DNA of 64,000 nucleotides from Isoetes taiwanensis (lineage: Eukaryota > Streptophyta > Lycopodiopsida > Isoetales > Isoetaceae): contig JAJEKV010000034.1 of the NCBI GenBank assembly GCA_021234155.1, positions 4,147,491 to 4,211,490 of the forward strand, read 5' to 3'. Under the pieces are notes generated by a model. The model made no database searches. It had not been told where the DNA came from and saw nothing but the letters and a program-made list of their open reading frames with translations. Both the position numbers and the translations under genes were made by a program. Of the stretch, positions 1 to 19,413 are shown piece by piece; the stretch's first letter is position 1, and each line of letters opens with the position of its first letter.

Positions 1-243
1 ACAATTTTGCACCATGGTTCTGATCGCGAAAACAACACATCCTCCACAATTTCAAGACCGTAGCTATGGTGCAAAACTAACACTATGTTATACACAATTT
101 CGGATTATAGCTACTTTAATTTTTTATGTTACAATGAAAGCTTTGCAATTAATATACAATAGATCTTCGATTAATCATCATTTATATTTATATTACATAA
201 ATTCATATACAGATAATATTTTTGGTGGCATGCATGACCCAAT

Positions 244-1399
244 TTATATCATTCTTCTCTGCGCTTTCCCATCTTCTGGTCGTCTAGCATAAAATGGAAG
301 AAATTTAAGTCTTTTCAAACTCCAATTGCCGCCGGACATCGAATAGAGATCATCGCTCTCCGCTCTGAGACTTTTGAACAACTGATTATCCTTATGAATA
401 TTTAAGTCTATGACAACGGAATGAGTGTCATCATTGTCGTCTTGTTCTACTGGAATCCAGACATACTTTCTTCCTTCACGGACATTTCGCCATCTCCTAT
501 ACTTAAAAGTGACATACATCGTTTGGTTTCGAATGTAATATCTGAACCGAACCGTGTCTCAACTTATCCTGCATTCAGTAGATTCAGCTCCATCATGAAG
601 TCGAGCACTCCAACCTTCAAGAAATAGACTATCTAAAAAACTATCCACCGACTGTTGAACTGTAAATATCTTCAAGGTCTTCTTAACATTGTCGGCGCAC
701 TTGAATAAGGCAATGAACAGAACAATTCCTAAATTTATCTTCACATGCCCGCAGACTCCTCCCTTCTCCTTCAATGCCGTGAATATTTCTTGCGATAACT
801 TACTCCGTGCTAGCAAGACAGAAGTGGCATCCAGAGGCCTGCAGTATAGCTCGGACCGGCTGGGCAATGGAAGCTCAATAAGCTTGGAGCTTCGTGGTGA
901 GTATTCATGCCTCCAGAACCATATACCCCTTTCTCTGAGCTACACTGGTGTGCTACCTTCAAACAACAAGGAGCCCATATCTTGGTGAAAGCAATAGAAT
1001 ACACTACTTATCGAGTGTGAAGAGTTGTGTTCTCCACATCAGATATACACAAACCTGAGAGAATAGGAATGAACTGGATAAGTAACTGAACTAATTTAGA
1101 TATGGGTTGCATAGAAATACATACTCACAATTTTCTTCTAACCGTGGAAAAGTTCGTCGCTTGCTTATTTTTTCTTTTGCCATATCAGTTGGAGTGTATA
1201 CATGCCTCACTTGTACAAATATCTCTTTGCCTGATCGAAAACCGACCATCAAAGCCTTCCAATATGCAGAAACATCATTTGTCCTGCATCTTTTGACTCG
1301 CCATTCACCTCTCATTCTGGGTTGGAGTGTAACAAATCTCCCGGTTGACACCACGAAGCTTTCAAAGTCATTTCTGACTGTGATAGAGCTTACATCCAT
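244..1399 (-). pseudogene. Broken gene of unrecognised family 'A' (copy 1)
   Basis: I do not recognise this family. Exon 1 (about 1129-1399) starts with ATG, encodes MDVSSITV..., and ends at a good donor (GTGAGT) after the EEN residues. Downstream pieces read MGSLLFEG..., then ...CGHVKINLG... (about 559-867) and a C-terminal part with YVTFKYRRW and EQDDNDDTHS (244-519). The same order and motifs occur in the plus-strand locus at 16449-17689, which is how the exons were matched. An in-frame TAG follows MGSLLFEGSTPV (about 915-925), and frame changes separate the later pieces, so this copy is probably dead. No signal peptide, membrane segment or catalytic motif is evident. The protein would be soluble and about 300 residues. 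A transposon origin cannot be excluded. Confidence 0.55.
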
Positions 1400-2234
1400 C
1401 TAGAGTCACAAAATTCAAATCAGAATGTAGAGCGGAATCGAAATACTAGGAAAGGCTCGGTGATTTTACCTTGATCGAAGCTATTCTGCGGTCGAAGTTC
1501 CCTTTGGCGCAGGTCGAAGCTATTCCCGAGCAAATCGAAGTTCCCTTAGCGAGGCAATCGATCTTTGCGCAACCTCTGTTCAAAAAAACACCTGGGCGAG
1601 AATTGAGGGCAGGAGCTAATGGTCATAATTACTTGTGTGTAATCTGACACCCAAAGCTAGAGGCACGGATATTACCGAACCTACGTGCAGCTGACACCTA
1701 GAATGGCAAAACCAAGGCTCGGTAGCTCCCCATTGGCCGTGAGCTTTTTGATGTGGCATCAAGTTTTGGCCCTTAACTGACCTCATCTATTCTCTAATGG
1801 CGTCTAGGCGGTGAAGCCGCAGTGCCTAGTATAGCGGCTTCCCAAATGAATATTTTCGAGGGATCTTGGAGACGTGGAGTTTTTCTTACTTAATGGACGA
1901 GAGGTTCAAATATCCATCTCCTTCTGCTCCCATAGAATGTGCAAGAGTGCAGGTGCATGGAATATAGGTACAAATTGAAGAGGGTCACCAGTACTTGAGG
2001 TAGTAACTCGATGCTTGCTTTCTCAGCAAGCTTTGGGATCCTGGTTTTTTTGAACAGTCCAAGACAGCATACTACCAAAGCCCGCTTTTGAACGCCAAAC
2101 GCTATCTGAGTGCACATTTTCCTATAGAAAGGCACAACATTCGCACACTAGAGGGCACGTTTTGTTAATGGTGTCAACTAGGAGTTATTGAGGATGAGTG
2201 TCACACTCTAGAATTGTTCGTATACGATTATATT

Positions 2235-2620
2235 CAGGCATGCTATGTTGAGTTGGTCCCGCCTAATTAATGTGATGTTGGATACGACTTCAGTGATATT
2301 GGACACAGCTTTAGTGGGGTTATTGGGATCATATCTTAAGGAGATGATGGATATATCATTGTACAGTTTATCAACATGCTTATTGCTGCCAAAATTTTAC
2401 CTTCAAAATCTCTTCAGAGGTTTTTTAATCTTGACAGTAATACGTTTGATGTGCTCTTTTATTGGGTCTCATAAGCCAATTGATGTTTGTGGATGGCACA
2501 AACCCATACAATTCAAGTCAATTATGTTCCTATGGGCCTAAGTTTGATCAGAAATTGCACGCATCCCTTTTTTGACAAAGAAAAATTTATAAAGAAAAAA
2601 GAGTTTGTATAGGGAAATAC
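2235..2620 (+). mobile_element. LINE 3'-end remnant (copy 1)
   Basis: The stretch starting at 'ctatgttgagttggtcccgc' resembles the end of the longer LINE relic at about 43570-43830. Both read YVEL(I/V)PPN, then GSYFQE/GSYLKE, then a run ending in 'ttattgctgc' or 'ttactgctaa', followed by a 'ttgggtctcataag'-type segment. All reading frames are interrupted. The same fragment is present in duplication copy 2, so it landed before the duplication. Confidence 0.6.
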
Positions 2621-3257
2621 TTATACATGATGTGTATTTTAATCACTACTATATTCCTAAATCACGATATCCTCTTAGTAGCGGCCTGCCACCTTCGGCC
2701 ACTGGGGTTTGCCTTTCTCTCACTAGGGTTTTGCCTCCAACTTCTAAATTGTTGTGCTAACGTTGCGATAAATTTCTTGTATATGTAATATATTTTCAAT
2801 TTAGTAGCTTAATTCGTTTCCAATGTTTTCCAATGTCACTTAGCAAGTACCTCGGCTATTTTTTATGCTAAATTTGGAGTTAATAACTTTAGTTGATGTT
2901 TCGTATGCTATTGATCATGTATAAGTTAAATAAGGGAAAGTATAACAAACTTATGGAATTTAGTAGATGCCATATAAACACATCAATCATAAGAAACACA
3001 TTTGGATGAAAAGAAATGTTCGTGGTGGCTAGGCTGCCGCAATAAATTTTTTATAATGTTAAATATATTCCTCTCAAGATTGATGATTGTTGATATAGGT
3101 TGAGAGGAGTGTATTCTTCTTTACTTTTGTAGTGTTTTGTTTTATTGTGTCATGCAAATTTGCATTCATGCCATTTGGTGTGGTTTTTACGTTGGTCTCT
3201 CCATAGCCCTTTATAGCTGCATAGTAGGATCTTGGTGAAGTGGAGCTCAAATATGTT

Positions 3258-3358
3258 TTTTCTTTTTTCTTTTTCTTTTTCTTTTTCTTTTTCTTTTTCT
3301 TTTTCTTTTTCTTTTTCTTTTTCTTTTTCTTTTTCTTTTTCTTTTTCTTTTTCTTTTG
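3258..3358. repeat. (CTTTTT)n microsatellite, expanded
   Basis: About 17 near-perfect hexamer units of CTTTTT are followed directly by a G-rich stretch (GGTGGGGGAGGG...). The corresponding site in duplication copy 2 (26417-26450) has only a few imperfect units. Lysine- or phenylalanine-rich reading frames across it are artefacts. Confidence 0.95.
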
Positions 3359-3899
3359 GTGGGGGAGGGAGGGGGGAGGGGGTGTGGGAGGGGCTTTGAA
3401 CTTTACATGTACAAGCATAGCGCGGAGGCAATGCTAACGCATGAGAATGTCAACAAAATTGTCATCTTTGTAACGTGGAAGCAGGTTGCTTAATATTCTG
3501 AGGGCAGTAAAAATTGTTTAACTGCTTGGTAGATCCTCAACAACGGTGGATAAAACCTTAGTAGACCTTCAAAACGGTGGGTAAAACCACTTTGGAACAA
3601 AGAGTGGATCGAGCTAAAGAGCAGGTAAATCTTGTCGGAGAAGGCCGATGACAGCAGGTAAAAACTCGGTTTGACATTCAGAGTTTGAATGTGTGCCACA
3701 TGGCATGGTGTCATTGGAAGTGGCCTACTTTAACGTACTTGGCAGACATTGTTTTAGGTTTCCAAGGTATTCTTACTCTCGTGGAGCATTAATTGTGGGA
3801 ATATCTAGGAATCCATAGTCTAGAATTAGCGATATAGTGATTCGTCATTCGGCAATAAAGCGATAGTAATGACCAGGAGGCATAAATTACGGCATTATT

Positions 3900-3982
3900 C
3901 CCTTCATATTATAGCAAACTAGCTGCACTCCAGGTATTTAATGCCCTTCATATTATAGCAAACTAGCTGCACTCCAGGTATT
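3900..3982. repeat. 44-bp tandem duplication
   Basis: Two adjacent copies of a unit beginning 'cccttcatattatagcaaac' and ending 'caggtatt', with period 44. It occurs in both segmental copies, so it predates the duplication. Confidence 0.9.
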
Positions 3983-4133
3983 GCAGAGCGGCACTCCTTG
4001 CCCTATTGTAGCATCCTTGTTCTTTCTTCCAGGTAATTTCCATGTTCTAGCAATCCCTATTCTTTCTTTTGGCGGCCATGAGATTTTTCGTTGGAGCTCA
4101 GATGACAGCAAGTCATTCTTTTACGGGTCTCAG

Positions 4134-4274
4134 ATTGATGAGAAACTGCAAGCATCCCTGTTTTGGCAAATAAAAACATATAAAGGACAACGAGTTTGAA
4201 TGAGGAAATTTCAAACTAGTTTTCCTTTATATGTTTTTATTTCAAAACAGGGATGCTTGCAAATTCTCATCAAT
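4134..4274. repeat. Long palindrome, about 52-bp arms
   Basis: The left arm starts 'attgatgagaaactgcaagc' and the right arm ends 'gcttgcaaattctcatcaat'. The arms pair over about 52 bases with a few mismatches around a 37-base spacer. The arm sequence resembles the tail of the LINE remnant at about 2550-2620, so two opposed copies of an element tail may have formed it. It is conserved in copy 2 at 27214-27354. Confidence 0.85.
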
Positions 4275-5020
4275 CTTAAACCCCCAGGAACATTGCAGAG
4301 GAGTTGGATATTTGAACCTTCCCATCCATTAAGTAAAGGGAAAACTCCACCTCTCTAAGGTCCCTCGAAACTTTTTCCTCGGCCAGGCTGCGAGACTCGG
4401 CGTTGCTGGTGCACTGCCTGGGTAGCACTAGTGTTGGGCAAAGTCCGGGGTGCAGTGTTGGGAAAACTTTTTAGGTCCCATCAAAAAATTTCCTATGGTT
4501 ACTTGGGCTAATAGAATATGTTGTATTTACTTGGGCCGATGGAATATGTTGTGTTTAGAGCCAGAACTTTATTTATATCGGCTTAATAGAAAACCATAGG
4601 AAAAACTTGCCGAAAAAATTCCTAAGGTATCCGAAAATTTTCCAATTTGAACCGATTGTTTTATAGTATTCCCCGGGGATTGGTTTATAGTGGTCTGGTG
4701 GTGCCCACCTTATGTGGCGGCCCCGCCTCGAGTAATTCCCTCGAGGAATCTTCTCGAGGTGAAGTTTCCCTTATACAATATCGCCAAGTTTTCCTTTGTC
4801 AAGGATAACGACACGTCATTAAAACAATATCGTCATTACAGTCACTTGGATGAGCATAACCAATATATGTCCTACATAATACTAGCTAAGAAGCTTTCAA
4901 ATTACATCCCTTAAAACAAGTACACAATTCATAACGCTAATAAAATAAGTACTCTTCGTGCAATGCCAAAACATTCAGGTCTTGCCTTTGTTGCATTCTT
5001 ACAATAACAATAATAATCTC

Positions 5021-11801
<6,781 letters not shown>

Positions 11802-12994
11802 GTTGGCGTTTTTTCTGCTGCGAAGCACAGAGCACTGCAATATAAAATTATTCTTTAGGTAATATATAATAAAAGGAATAATATCCTTTTGGGCTTGTGG
11901 CCATCACAAAAACAACATCGCTATAATCTCTAGTGGTACGGCATCATCCACGTCCATTTTATAACATCAAGAACAGTGTAGCTTTGTGCTGCATCCGCCA
12001 TGTTGATTTGAAGTTTGAGTTGATCATTTTGTCAATTGCAACAGGTCAAGAACATCGGGAAACAAACAAGTTGCTAAGCACTATGAGAGGGATAAAACCC
12101 TGGAACGAGGGTGTTATCCCTTATTATAACAATCGAGGGCAGAGGTCATGTTTGTTATATTACGGCATAAACACCCGAGTTCTAAGGTGTTATCCGCCTT
12201 AACAAACTGGGTCTGAGAATTTTATGGTGGTTTTTTGGTGGTTTCCATAACAAGCTAGGTGTTTATGGTCATTTGGCATAACAAACTAGGTGTTTATGCA
12301 CCTTTGATGGTGTTACTGGTGTAACACCATTGTAACCAAGGATTGAGATCTGATCTCAGCTATAAGACTTGAGGGATTGCCCCAATTTTGCTTCTCTTAA
12401 TGGCTCTCTACTAATACGTGACGTACAATCTTGCATAGCCACATTACTTGAGGCTTTCTCTATATAGTTTATGATCAAGCACATGCAAAATCATTATTCT
12501 AAGGATCTAAAAAAGCATTAAACTCCGTACCTTTTCTTTATTTCCACTTCTTCCTCTTGTTTAAAGACTAGGACTGAAGTCAATTATTCAACTAATTACA
12601 TAAGGGGATGTTTAGAGAGAGATTTTTTTTTTTCTGGATTGCCATATTGCCGCCATACATTATGCAAGAGATGTGACTGTGCAATCTTCAAATGATAGGT
12701 GATATATTGCCTACAATCATAGAAGAAAACTAAGAGACTCCATACATGTATGGCTAGAAGATTAACACAATGACAGAACTTGGGGTCCATAAAAGCAATA
12801 TGAATTAGGTCAAAATGCTTTGTATCAACTCAATTCAAATTGTCAAATGCCCTAAGCATCAAATAGTTTCCAATTAATCTAAAGCCCAACATGCTTCTAA
12901 GGTAGGCAATCACTAGTAAAGAAATGTTGGACTGAAGCTTTAAATAGAATGGTTGATACTAAAATACGCCAAAACATCATAGATTCAAGAATGA
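11802..12994. other. Upstream region of reductase copy 1
   Basis: Non-coding, still alignable to 29989-31946. It carries an element-like segment (about 12060-12330) with repeated 'caaactaggtgtttatg' units, part of which is missing from copy 2. No clear TATA box could be assigned. Confidence 0.5.
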
Positions 12995-14600
12995 CAAGCA
13001 GGCGTCCCCTACTTCTTCTCACGATGCTCCCATCGTTATCGAGGAAAGCGGAGTTCATCCCCTAGCGACCAACCGGCGGGGGCCATCCACCTGACACCAA
13101 TCCCAAGCACTGGATCAGTGAGGAAGAATGGATGGGTCATTTGCCCCGTCTTCCCTCGGGACCGTCCTAGTTGCGGAAGCGCGAATACACATGAGCACAT
13201 GACATCAATATATCAACAAGGTCACCTTGAAGGGTGAGTACATCATAACATAACATGAATAACAATAACAAAGGGAAATCCTACCCAAGGCTCAGACTCA
13301 TGGGGGAATCGACTGACGGCTTGGGTCTCCAGAAGTCAATGCAGATGAATTCATGGCAAATGGATTGGGCTGGCATATGAACATGGCCGTTGGGTAGTCC
13401 ACTCCATCCGCCCCTCCCATGCACACTTTGCAGAGTAGGTTGAAGAGTCTTGGGATCGGACCATAGCCTGCCGGGTGCATAGCCAAAAGGGCTATTGCTG
13501 GGTTGCATCTCCCCAGTCCCGATGAGGCAGGAGGAGAGTCACCTCCCCTTCAGGGGCATTGCATGCCCATCACAGGCGGCTAGAGGGCCACTGCCCGTAT
13601 TCGACTTGAATCTCATTGAAGGTAACCCATCACCCAAGAGGTGTCGAGCTCATGCCTTGCCCATACGCAGTGGCAAACCATTAAGCCTAGCGTGCTACAC
13701 CCTATCAAAAAAAGTACCATTTAGGAACCATAAAACTACCTAAAAAAGTACCAAACACTGGGTACTGGGTACTTTTATAATATCTCAATAACTACAAATG
13801 TTAAATTGCATGCGTTCATTTTGGCCTCCAATAGTATTATCTCTATCTTAACCTTGAACATTGATATGCTTTTGGCATTTTATATTGAACTTTTGAATTA
13901 GTTTTGACCAAAAGAACAAGAAAATAGTACCCAATCCAAAAGTACCTAGTGCAGGTACTTTGGCAGGTTCCAAAAATGGCAGGGTGTAGCATGCATATGC
14001 CCAGCCAGCTTAGATCCCTGGTAGGCTTTACACACCAGAGGGATCAATCAGTGATGGGACAAGTCCCCCTTATTCCACCGGTCTAGCCCCGCCACGCACA
14101 ACCAGGCGGGCTCTTGTACACGGACCGCATTAATTGGAAATTAATGAGGTTAACTAGGATCATCTGCTACTGAAGGTTTCAGGGTCTCTACCCCCCTTCC
14201 CACATACACAGGAGAGCATAGAATGGAGCATCAACACATCAAAGATCAATACCAAATACTGAAATACTGAATAAGATCTAATCGGTCTTACCTAATCATA
14301 CAAGGTTAGGTTCATTCGTTATGGCTGGTGATCTTAGGATCTACAAGGCTGTTAGGACTGATCTAACAGACCCTAACTCATTGCCGGACTAGGAGGCGGC
14401 TTTGCACAATAGAATCGCAAGTTACCTGATCCTTGGCTAGCTCCAGCTCCCTGGATTGCGTCCATGCCCTTGTTCTTCTTTGAAAGACTCCCGATGAATC
14501 TAATGTGCAAAACGGCTCACCGGCCTTTATAATGTGAAATGGCAGCTTGCCTTAGCCGGAATGGCTCAGGGAAGCCCAAAATGCGAAAGAAGAAAGGTTT
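12995..14600. other. Copy-specific GC-richer block
   Basis: Starts where similarity to duplication copy 2 ends. It has a different base composition (many CCGG, GGGG and CCCC runs) from its surroundings and no convincing frame. It also houses MITE copy 1. A 'gttataaaagg' TATA-like motif lies just past its end (about 14667), so it could be the remains of an LTR-type insertion, but no paired LTR, primer site or coding domain was seen. Confidence 0.35.
13681..14003. mobile_element. MITE copy 1
   Basis: About 320 bp, nearly identical to 15811-16132. The inner terminal inverted repeat GCTACACCCT is present at both ends, and the right end continues into 'atgcatatgccca'. The interior has 'aaaagtaccatttaggaacc' near one end and 'caaaagtacctagtgcaggt' near the other. 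It has no coding capacity. The outer left terminus is degenerate compared with copy 2, and no clear target duplication could be fixed. Confidence 0.8.
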
Positions 14601-15425
14601 AGGGTTTTTCCTTTGGTTCCTTATATGTGAACTTTTAGGGTTAGGTTACATTAGAGGTCTGGTGGGGTTATAAAAGGACTATATAGCTTTGCCAACTTGG
14701 AAACTCTCATCCAATGAGAAATCTCGTTTTGATGGTACAGCTTGGCAACTTCTTTTAAATACTCCATGTGGCTAGTTTCTATTGGAAGAAGGTTGCCCGA
14801 GTTTTACCTTACCTTGCCCGATTTGTTTTGGCATTTTCTTCAATTTAATAAGGGTAGTTAGCTTGTTAAAGACAAACCTTTAATGACAATTCGAATTTCC
14901 CTCCAGCAAGAAGCCAAACGGAAGCTCGAATAGCTTTCGTGGGAGAATGTCGAATGGCTTTCGTGGAAAAATCTTCAGGTCTCGAACAAGTTTTTCTGCT
15001 TTTCAAATCATCAGAGTGTGAAGGAACGACTGATTGAAGGACGCAGTATTGCAACTTTGCATTTCGTATTCTGATGGCAGTTGTGGCGATGCTTAACTCG
15101 TAGAATTCTTAAGCCCTAACAGGTAACCCAAGAAACTTGTATCCGGATTTATTTATGCATCGTTGTTCGTTATGCACTAATAATACAGTTTTGTTTTTCC
15201 ATTTGCTATTGAAAATGTTTTTAGTTGAGCAGAGCCAGTGCATAGGGCAGCAAAGGGAAAAGCGGAGGCATGAATCCATAAGAATACCACGTACGTACAT
15301 TGACTTCGCTAATTAACTTCTAGAAAATTATGTCAGTATTTTCGCAGAATTAATGCCCTGGATGTGTCTTGTGTTACATAGGTAAGAATCTAAGATCATT
15401 ACATATCAAAAGGTAATCCATTCCA

Positions 15426-15646
15426 TGGCTTCTAGTTCAGGAGTTACAACAGGAGCAAAAGCAAGCAAAAGCAAAAGAAAGGCTTCTGAAATTTAAGGAA
15501 CAGGATGAGACAAAGCTAAATTTTGTGTTCAACAACCAAGCTATGCAAGTCTCACAAGATACTGGAAATCACTTTTGAATTCAAAGGGATTCTCTGCAAC
15601 GACCACAGGAGTCAAGTTTTGAACAGGAATTTTTCAGAAACAAGGT
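15426..15646 (+). pseudogene. Exon-like coding segment upstream of family-A copy 2
   Basis: One frame reads ELQQEQKQAKAKERLLKF, then KEQDETKLNFVFNNQ, then one in-frame TGA, then ESSFEQEFFRNK, ending at a good donor (AAG/GTAAGA). The composition is charged and coiled-coil-like. A degraded copy of its end recurs at about 16318-16365, again before 'aaggtaa'. It may be a 5' exon of the next locus. An alternative frame from ATG at 15426 encodes only about 23 residues. Confidence 0.3.
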
Positions 15647-15810
15647 AAGAACAGTATATACATGAACATGCATTTAATTTACCTTAGGCTAAAACATGCT
15701 TTCAATGTCATAATCGTCTGTTCCAATATATAAGTTGTGCATCTTATCTTTTAAACCAAAGGCATTTTTTTTGCAAGAAACACAGGACTCCAACCTAAAG
15801 CTAAGGTAGT

Positions 15811-16132
15811 TGGGCATAAGCATGCTACACCCTATCAAAAAAGTACCATTTAGGAACCATAAAACTACCTAAAAAAGTACCCAACACTGGGTATTGGGTA
15901 CCTTTATAATATCTCAATAACTACAAATGTTAAATTGAATGCGTTCATTTTGGCCTCCAATAGTATTATCTCTATCTTAACCTTGAACATTGATATGCTT
16001 TTGATATTTTATATTGAACTTTTGAATTAGTTTTGACCAAAAGAACAAGAAAATAGTACCCAATCCAAAAGTACCTAGTGCAGGTACTTTGGCAGGTTCC
16101 AAAAATGGCAGGGTGTAGCATGCATATGCCCA
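15811..16132. mobile_element. MITE copy 2
   Basis: Second copy of the element at 13681-14003, with better preserved ends. It starts 'tgggcataagcatgctac' and ends with the inverted form, giving terminal inverted repeats of about 23 bp with one or two mismatches. It lies just upstream of family-A copy 2. Confidence 0.83.
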
Positions 16133-16448
16133 GTTTCTTTATAATTATACATGGATATGCTGTTAACCTTATAGTTGCAATATTAGAATACATCTATTTT
16201 AATTGTGCATGTGTCATAACCTCCTTGCTGATCATTTAAATTCAGAGGGACTTTAGGCTAATGCATGTTGCAATATCATAATGCATGAAGGTGTGCATGT
16301 TTTATAAGATCATTTAAAATCAGAGGGATTCTTCTGAAACCTAAATTATTCTAGAAATAAGGTAATGGTTTGTGCAGCAGTGCACACATGAATATGCAAT
16401 TCACATTGAACTAACGCATGCTTGCATATTTCTGTTGTAGCAATCTCG

Positions 16449-17689
16449 ATGGCGTATGATGGAAAAATCACATCTATTGCACTCAAGAGAGAGGAATGTG
16501 ATGATCTACAAGTTTCTGTGGGTTCGTTCATCACAATGTTGCCTTCTTGTAGAGATGATCACCGTGTACATAGTAAACGCCAGGCTGACATCACATCCCA
16601 TTGGAAAGGTAGAGTTTTGAATATTCTCCAAAGAAGAACAGGTGTGGATATACAAGTTCAACATGTGTATAGCCCATCTGATATGTCTAAAGAAACAATT
16701 TCTACGAGACCAAGTTTACCTCGATTGCAAGCCAATTGTAAGCCAATTTTTTGTTTTCTTCTATTAATCACAGATATTGTGATTGTGCTTTCATTTTTCT
16801 GATTTCGCGTATCTTTGCTTTTATAGGGCTATGTTTGTCTGATCAGGAAGATATTATATCTCCTGATAGCATCTCTAGCGTCTTCCAAGCTTTCCACTTT
16901 GATATTGGATCCTTGCTATTTGAGGGGCTGAAAGCTGCTGATTTGCGTGCTTCTTGGATATGGTTCTATAAGCACATGATGTATTTTCCAAAGGTTAACA
17001 GGATTGCTGAAATTTCTTTGCCGAATTTTGCAGACTTAGATGTCTTCATGTAGATATTTATGTCATTACATTGGCCAAAAGAAAACTTTGGATTGATATT
17101 CAGAGTTCACTTAGAGAGCGTTATTTGTGGACATGTAAAGATGAATATGTCTATAAACACATTCATATGCTTATTCAAGGCCTGCGCGACAATGAAGAAG
17201 ACATCTAAGATGTTTACAACAGCTGAGGTAACAAAGGATTTTCTTTGCAGTATTGTTCCAAATGAGTGGCAGGTTAGAGTTCATGATCAGGGCGCGGATA
17301 AAATTGAGTGCATACTTGACCCAAAATCAGTCAGGTTTAGGTATTGTATTCGGAAGCAGACATTATATTTGACCTTCAAATTCAGGAGATGGATGCATGT
17401 GTTAGAGGATCTCAAGTGGAAATTGGTATGCCAAGAACATGATGACAATGATGGAACTCACTCTGAAGTGGTGGAGTTGTGCGTGCAGAAGGACCAGCAA
17501 CTTTACAAGATAGTCCATATAGAAAGTCACTGGTCTTTATTTGATATTCGCAGGATTTTGGAAGTTGAAGATGTGTTGAACTCTTTTAAGTTCTGTTTAA
17601 ACGGAGCTATGATTGGAAGACGCAGGGAGGAAATGGTGTTCGTTAAATCATGCATTCCTCCAAATGTAATTTCCATATCAGAAATGTAA
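16449..17689 (+). pseudogene. Gene of unrecognised family 'A' (copy 2)
   Basis: I do not recognise the family. A 3' splice site (TTGTAG) sits 8 nt before the ATG (MAYDGKITSIALK). Exon 1 ends at LQAN / GTAAGC (about 16735). Exon 2 (about 16829-16996) reads WLCLSDQEDIISPDS and IGSLLFEGLKAADLRASWIWF. The last part (about 17020-17689) reads CGHVKMNMSINTFICLFKA, LYLTFKFRRW and QEHDDNDGTHSEVVEL and ends ISEM. Against copy 1 the order and key motifs agree (VHVYSPSDMSKE-type, GSLLFEG, CGHVK, F(K/R)RRW, DDNDxTHS). The junction around 17020-17125 seems to need two compensating frame changes, so this copy is probably also damaged, unless a small unusual intron explains it. Confidence 0.5.
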
Positions 17690-19413
17690 CTATGATTTGT
17701 AATTAATGATGAAAAAAAAAGAGCTCATGTGTGGTTTGATGGGTTCAATTCCCATCCCGATCTGATTTGTAAACGTTTAGTAACTATTTGACTCCAATGT
17801 TGGTATAGAATTATAAGAGCATGCAAAACGTAAGAGTAGGATCAAGCTAAGATTGTTGATCTACATTATGGTTCTACTGCAGGGCATATGCTTGGGTACT
17901 TAGAGTGAGATCTACGTCCTCAGCTCTGTCACGCCTTCAGGAATCTGCAGGGGTATGCTAGAAACTACCCAGTTTTGTTTGTGAAGGCCAGGTAAATATT
18001 TTTGCTCTGTCTTACTATTTTCGCATCCTGTATGGACCCATCCAGATGTTGGCTAAAATTACAGAAGCCATATTGCACAAAAAACACTTTATCTCTTATA
18101 TATATCCTGCTTGACAGGTTATTAAATGGAAGATGAGAGAATAAGAGCATGGGGAGTAGGAAGCTAATGGAAAGATGTTTAACTACTGTACATTAAGGAA
18201 CCATGTCAACATGTGATGCCCCATAACTACGGCCTCTCATGTATATACTATATATGTCCTTCTCTCTTGAAACAACATTGTAAAGAAATGTTCAAATAGT
18301 GCATGGTTTACTTATTTTGTCCTTATGGACTATTAAATTTCTCTCTTAACCGAATGTATTGAAAATGCTTTGCTTTCAATGATGTAGATGCAGGAAGGTA
18401 CTAAATGTACGACTTTTCCCAAATGAATCGACTGGAAAAGTTTGGGATCTGAATGTATGTGCTGCATCATATGGTAACCTAAGTTATTTTTGTTCTTTGT
18501 GGGGTCTTAGAGCCGTAGTATGTTTAGGCTTAGGGAAATTCAATAAGAGAAAATAAATATTCCATTGGCCTCTTATAAAATTGATAAGTGAGAAATGTTT
18601 GATCATGTAAGAGGCTAAGAAATACCGCACTACAGAGAAGGAACAGGTGTTGTCCTAATGGCACTGCTCCAGGAAGCGTTTCTGCTAGAAATGATAGAAA
18701 TGCAGTTATGGCTTGTGTGGTTTGGCTGATTAGAGAATACGAGCTTCCATAAACCTTTATGAGAGGATGATAGAGCAAACTTATAAGGAAAGCATATTGG
18801 CAAAGCTTTATGATATTCATGGTATTCGTCATGTATATGATGCAATAGGAGTGAACTAAAAGATGCAATTCCACTGCCCAACTCAACACAGAAAATGATA
18901 AAGAAATACTTATCCATTTCTTAATGGAGTCAGGAACAAAGCATTCTTAATTGAAACATAAAAGCCATCTAAAGAGAAGTTTAGTTATACATTGACCACT
19001 ACTTTTGATCATCAATTGGTCTGCAGTGAGCCGCTTTTCGTTGTATGGGGTAATTGAAGGGAACAAACCTGATTTTCACCTTGCCATGTCTCCCCAACCC
19101 GCAAAAAGATTTTTACGTACGCCTTTTATGAGAAAGTTTCAAAGTTTACAATAAGGAATTAGTCAAAGGTATTTTAACCGCTTGTCCTTGGGTCTTGAAT
19201 GTCCTTGGGTACTACATTTTGCACGAAATGACTATTCTTGAACTCAGACGTATGAAATGAACACAATTAAGTTGAGCTTCAGCAAAAATAGAATCGGGTT
19301 CAAGCTCAAGAATGTAACGTGAACAAAATGTGTTGCTTCATCTTCTTCATAGATTCTATTGATTTCCCCGCAATAAGCATTAAAATTGGAATGAGATGCT
19401 ACAAAGACAAAGC
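17690..19413. other. Intergenic stretch without a supported gene
   Basis: AT-rich. Reading frames are short and lack recognisable motifs. I see no transposon ends or tRNA here. Confidence 0.5.

Noticed and set aside
3074-3437. Lysine-rich, KEKE-rich and phenylalanine-rich reading frames
   Set aside because: They are translations of the CTTTTT microsatellite and change wholly with repeat number between the two duplication copies.
17735-17765. T-arm-like hairpin (ATGGG-TTCAATT-CCCAT)
   Set aside because: No other part of a cloverleaf upstream.
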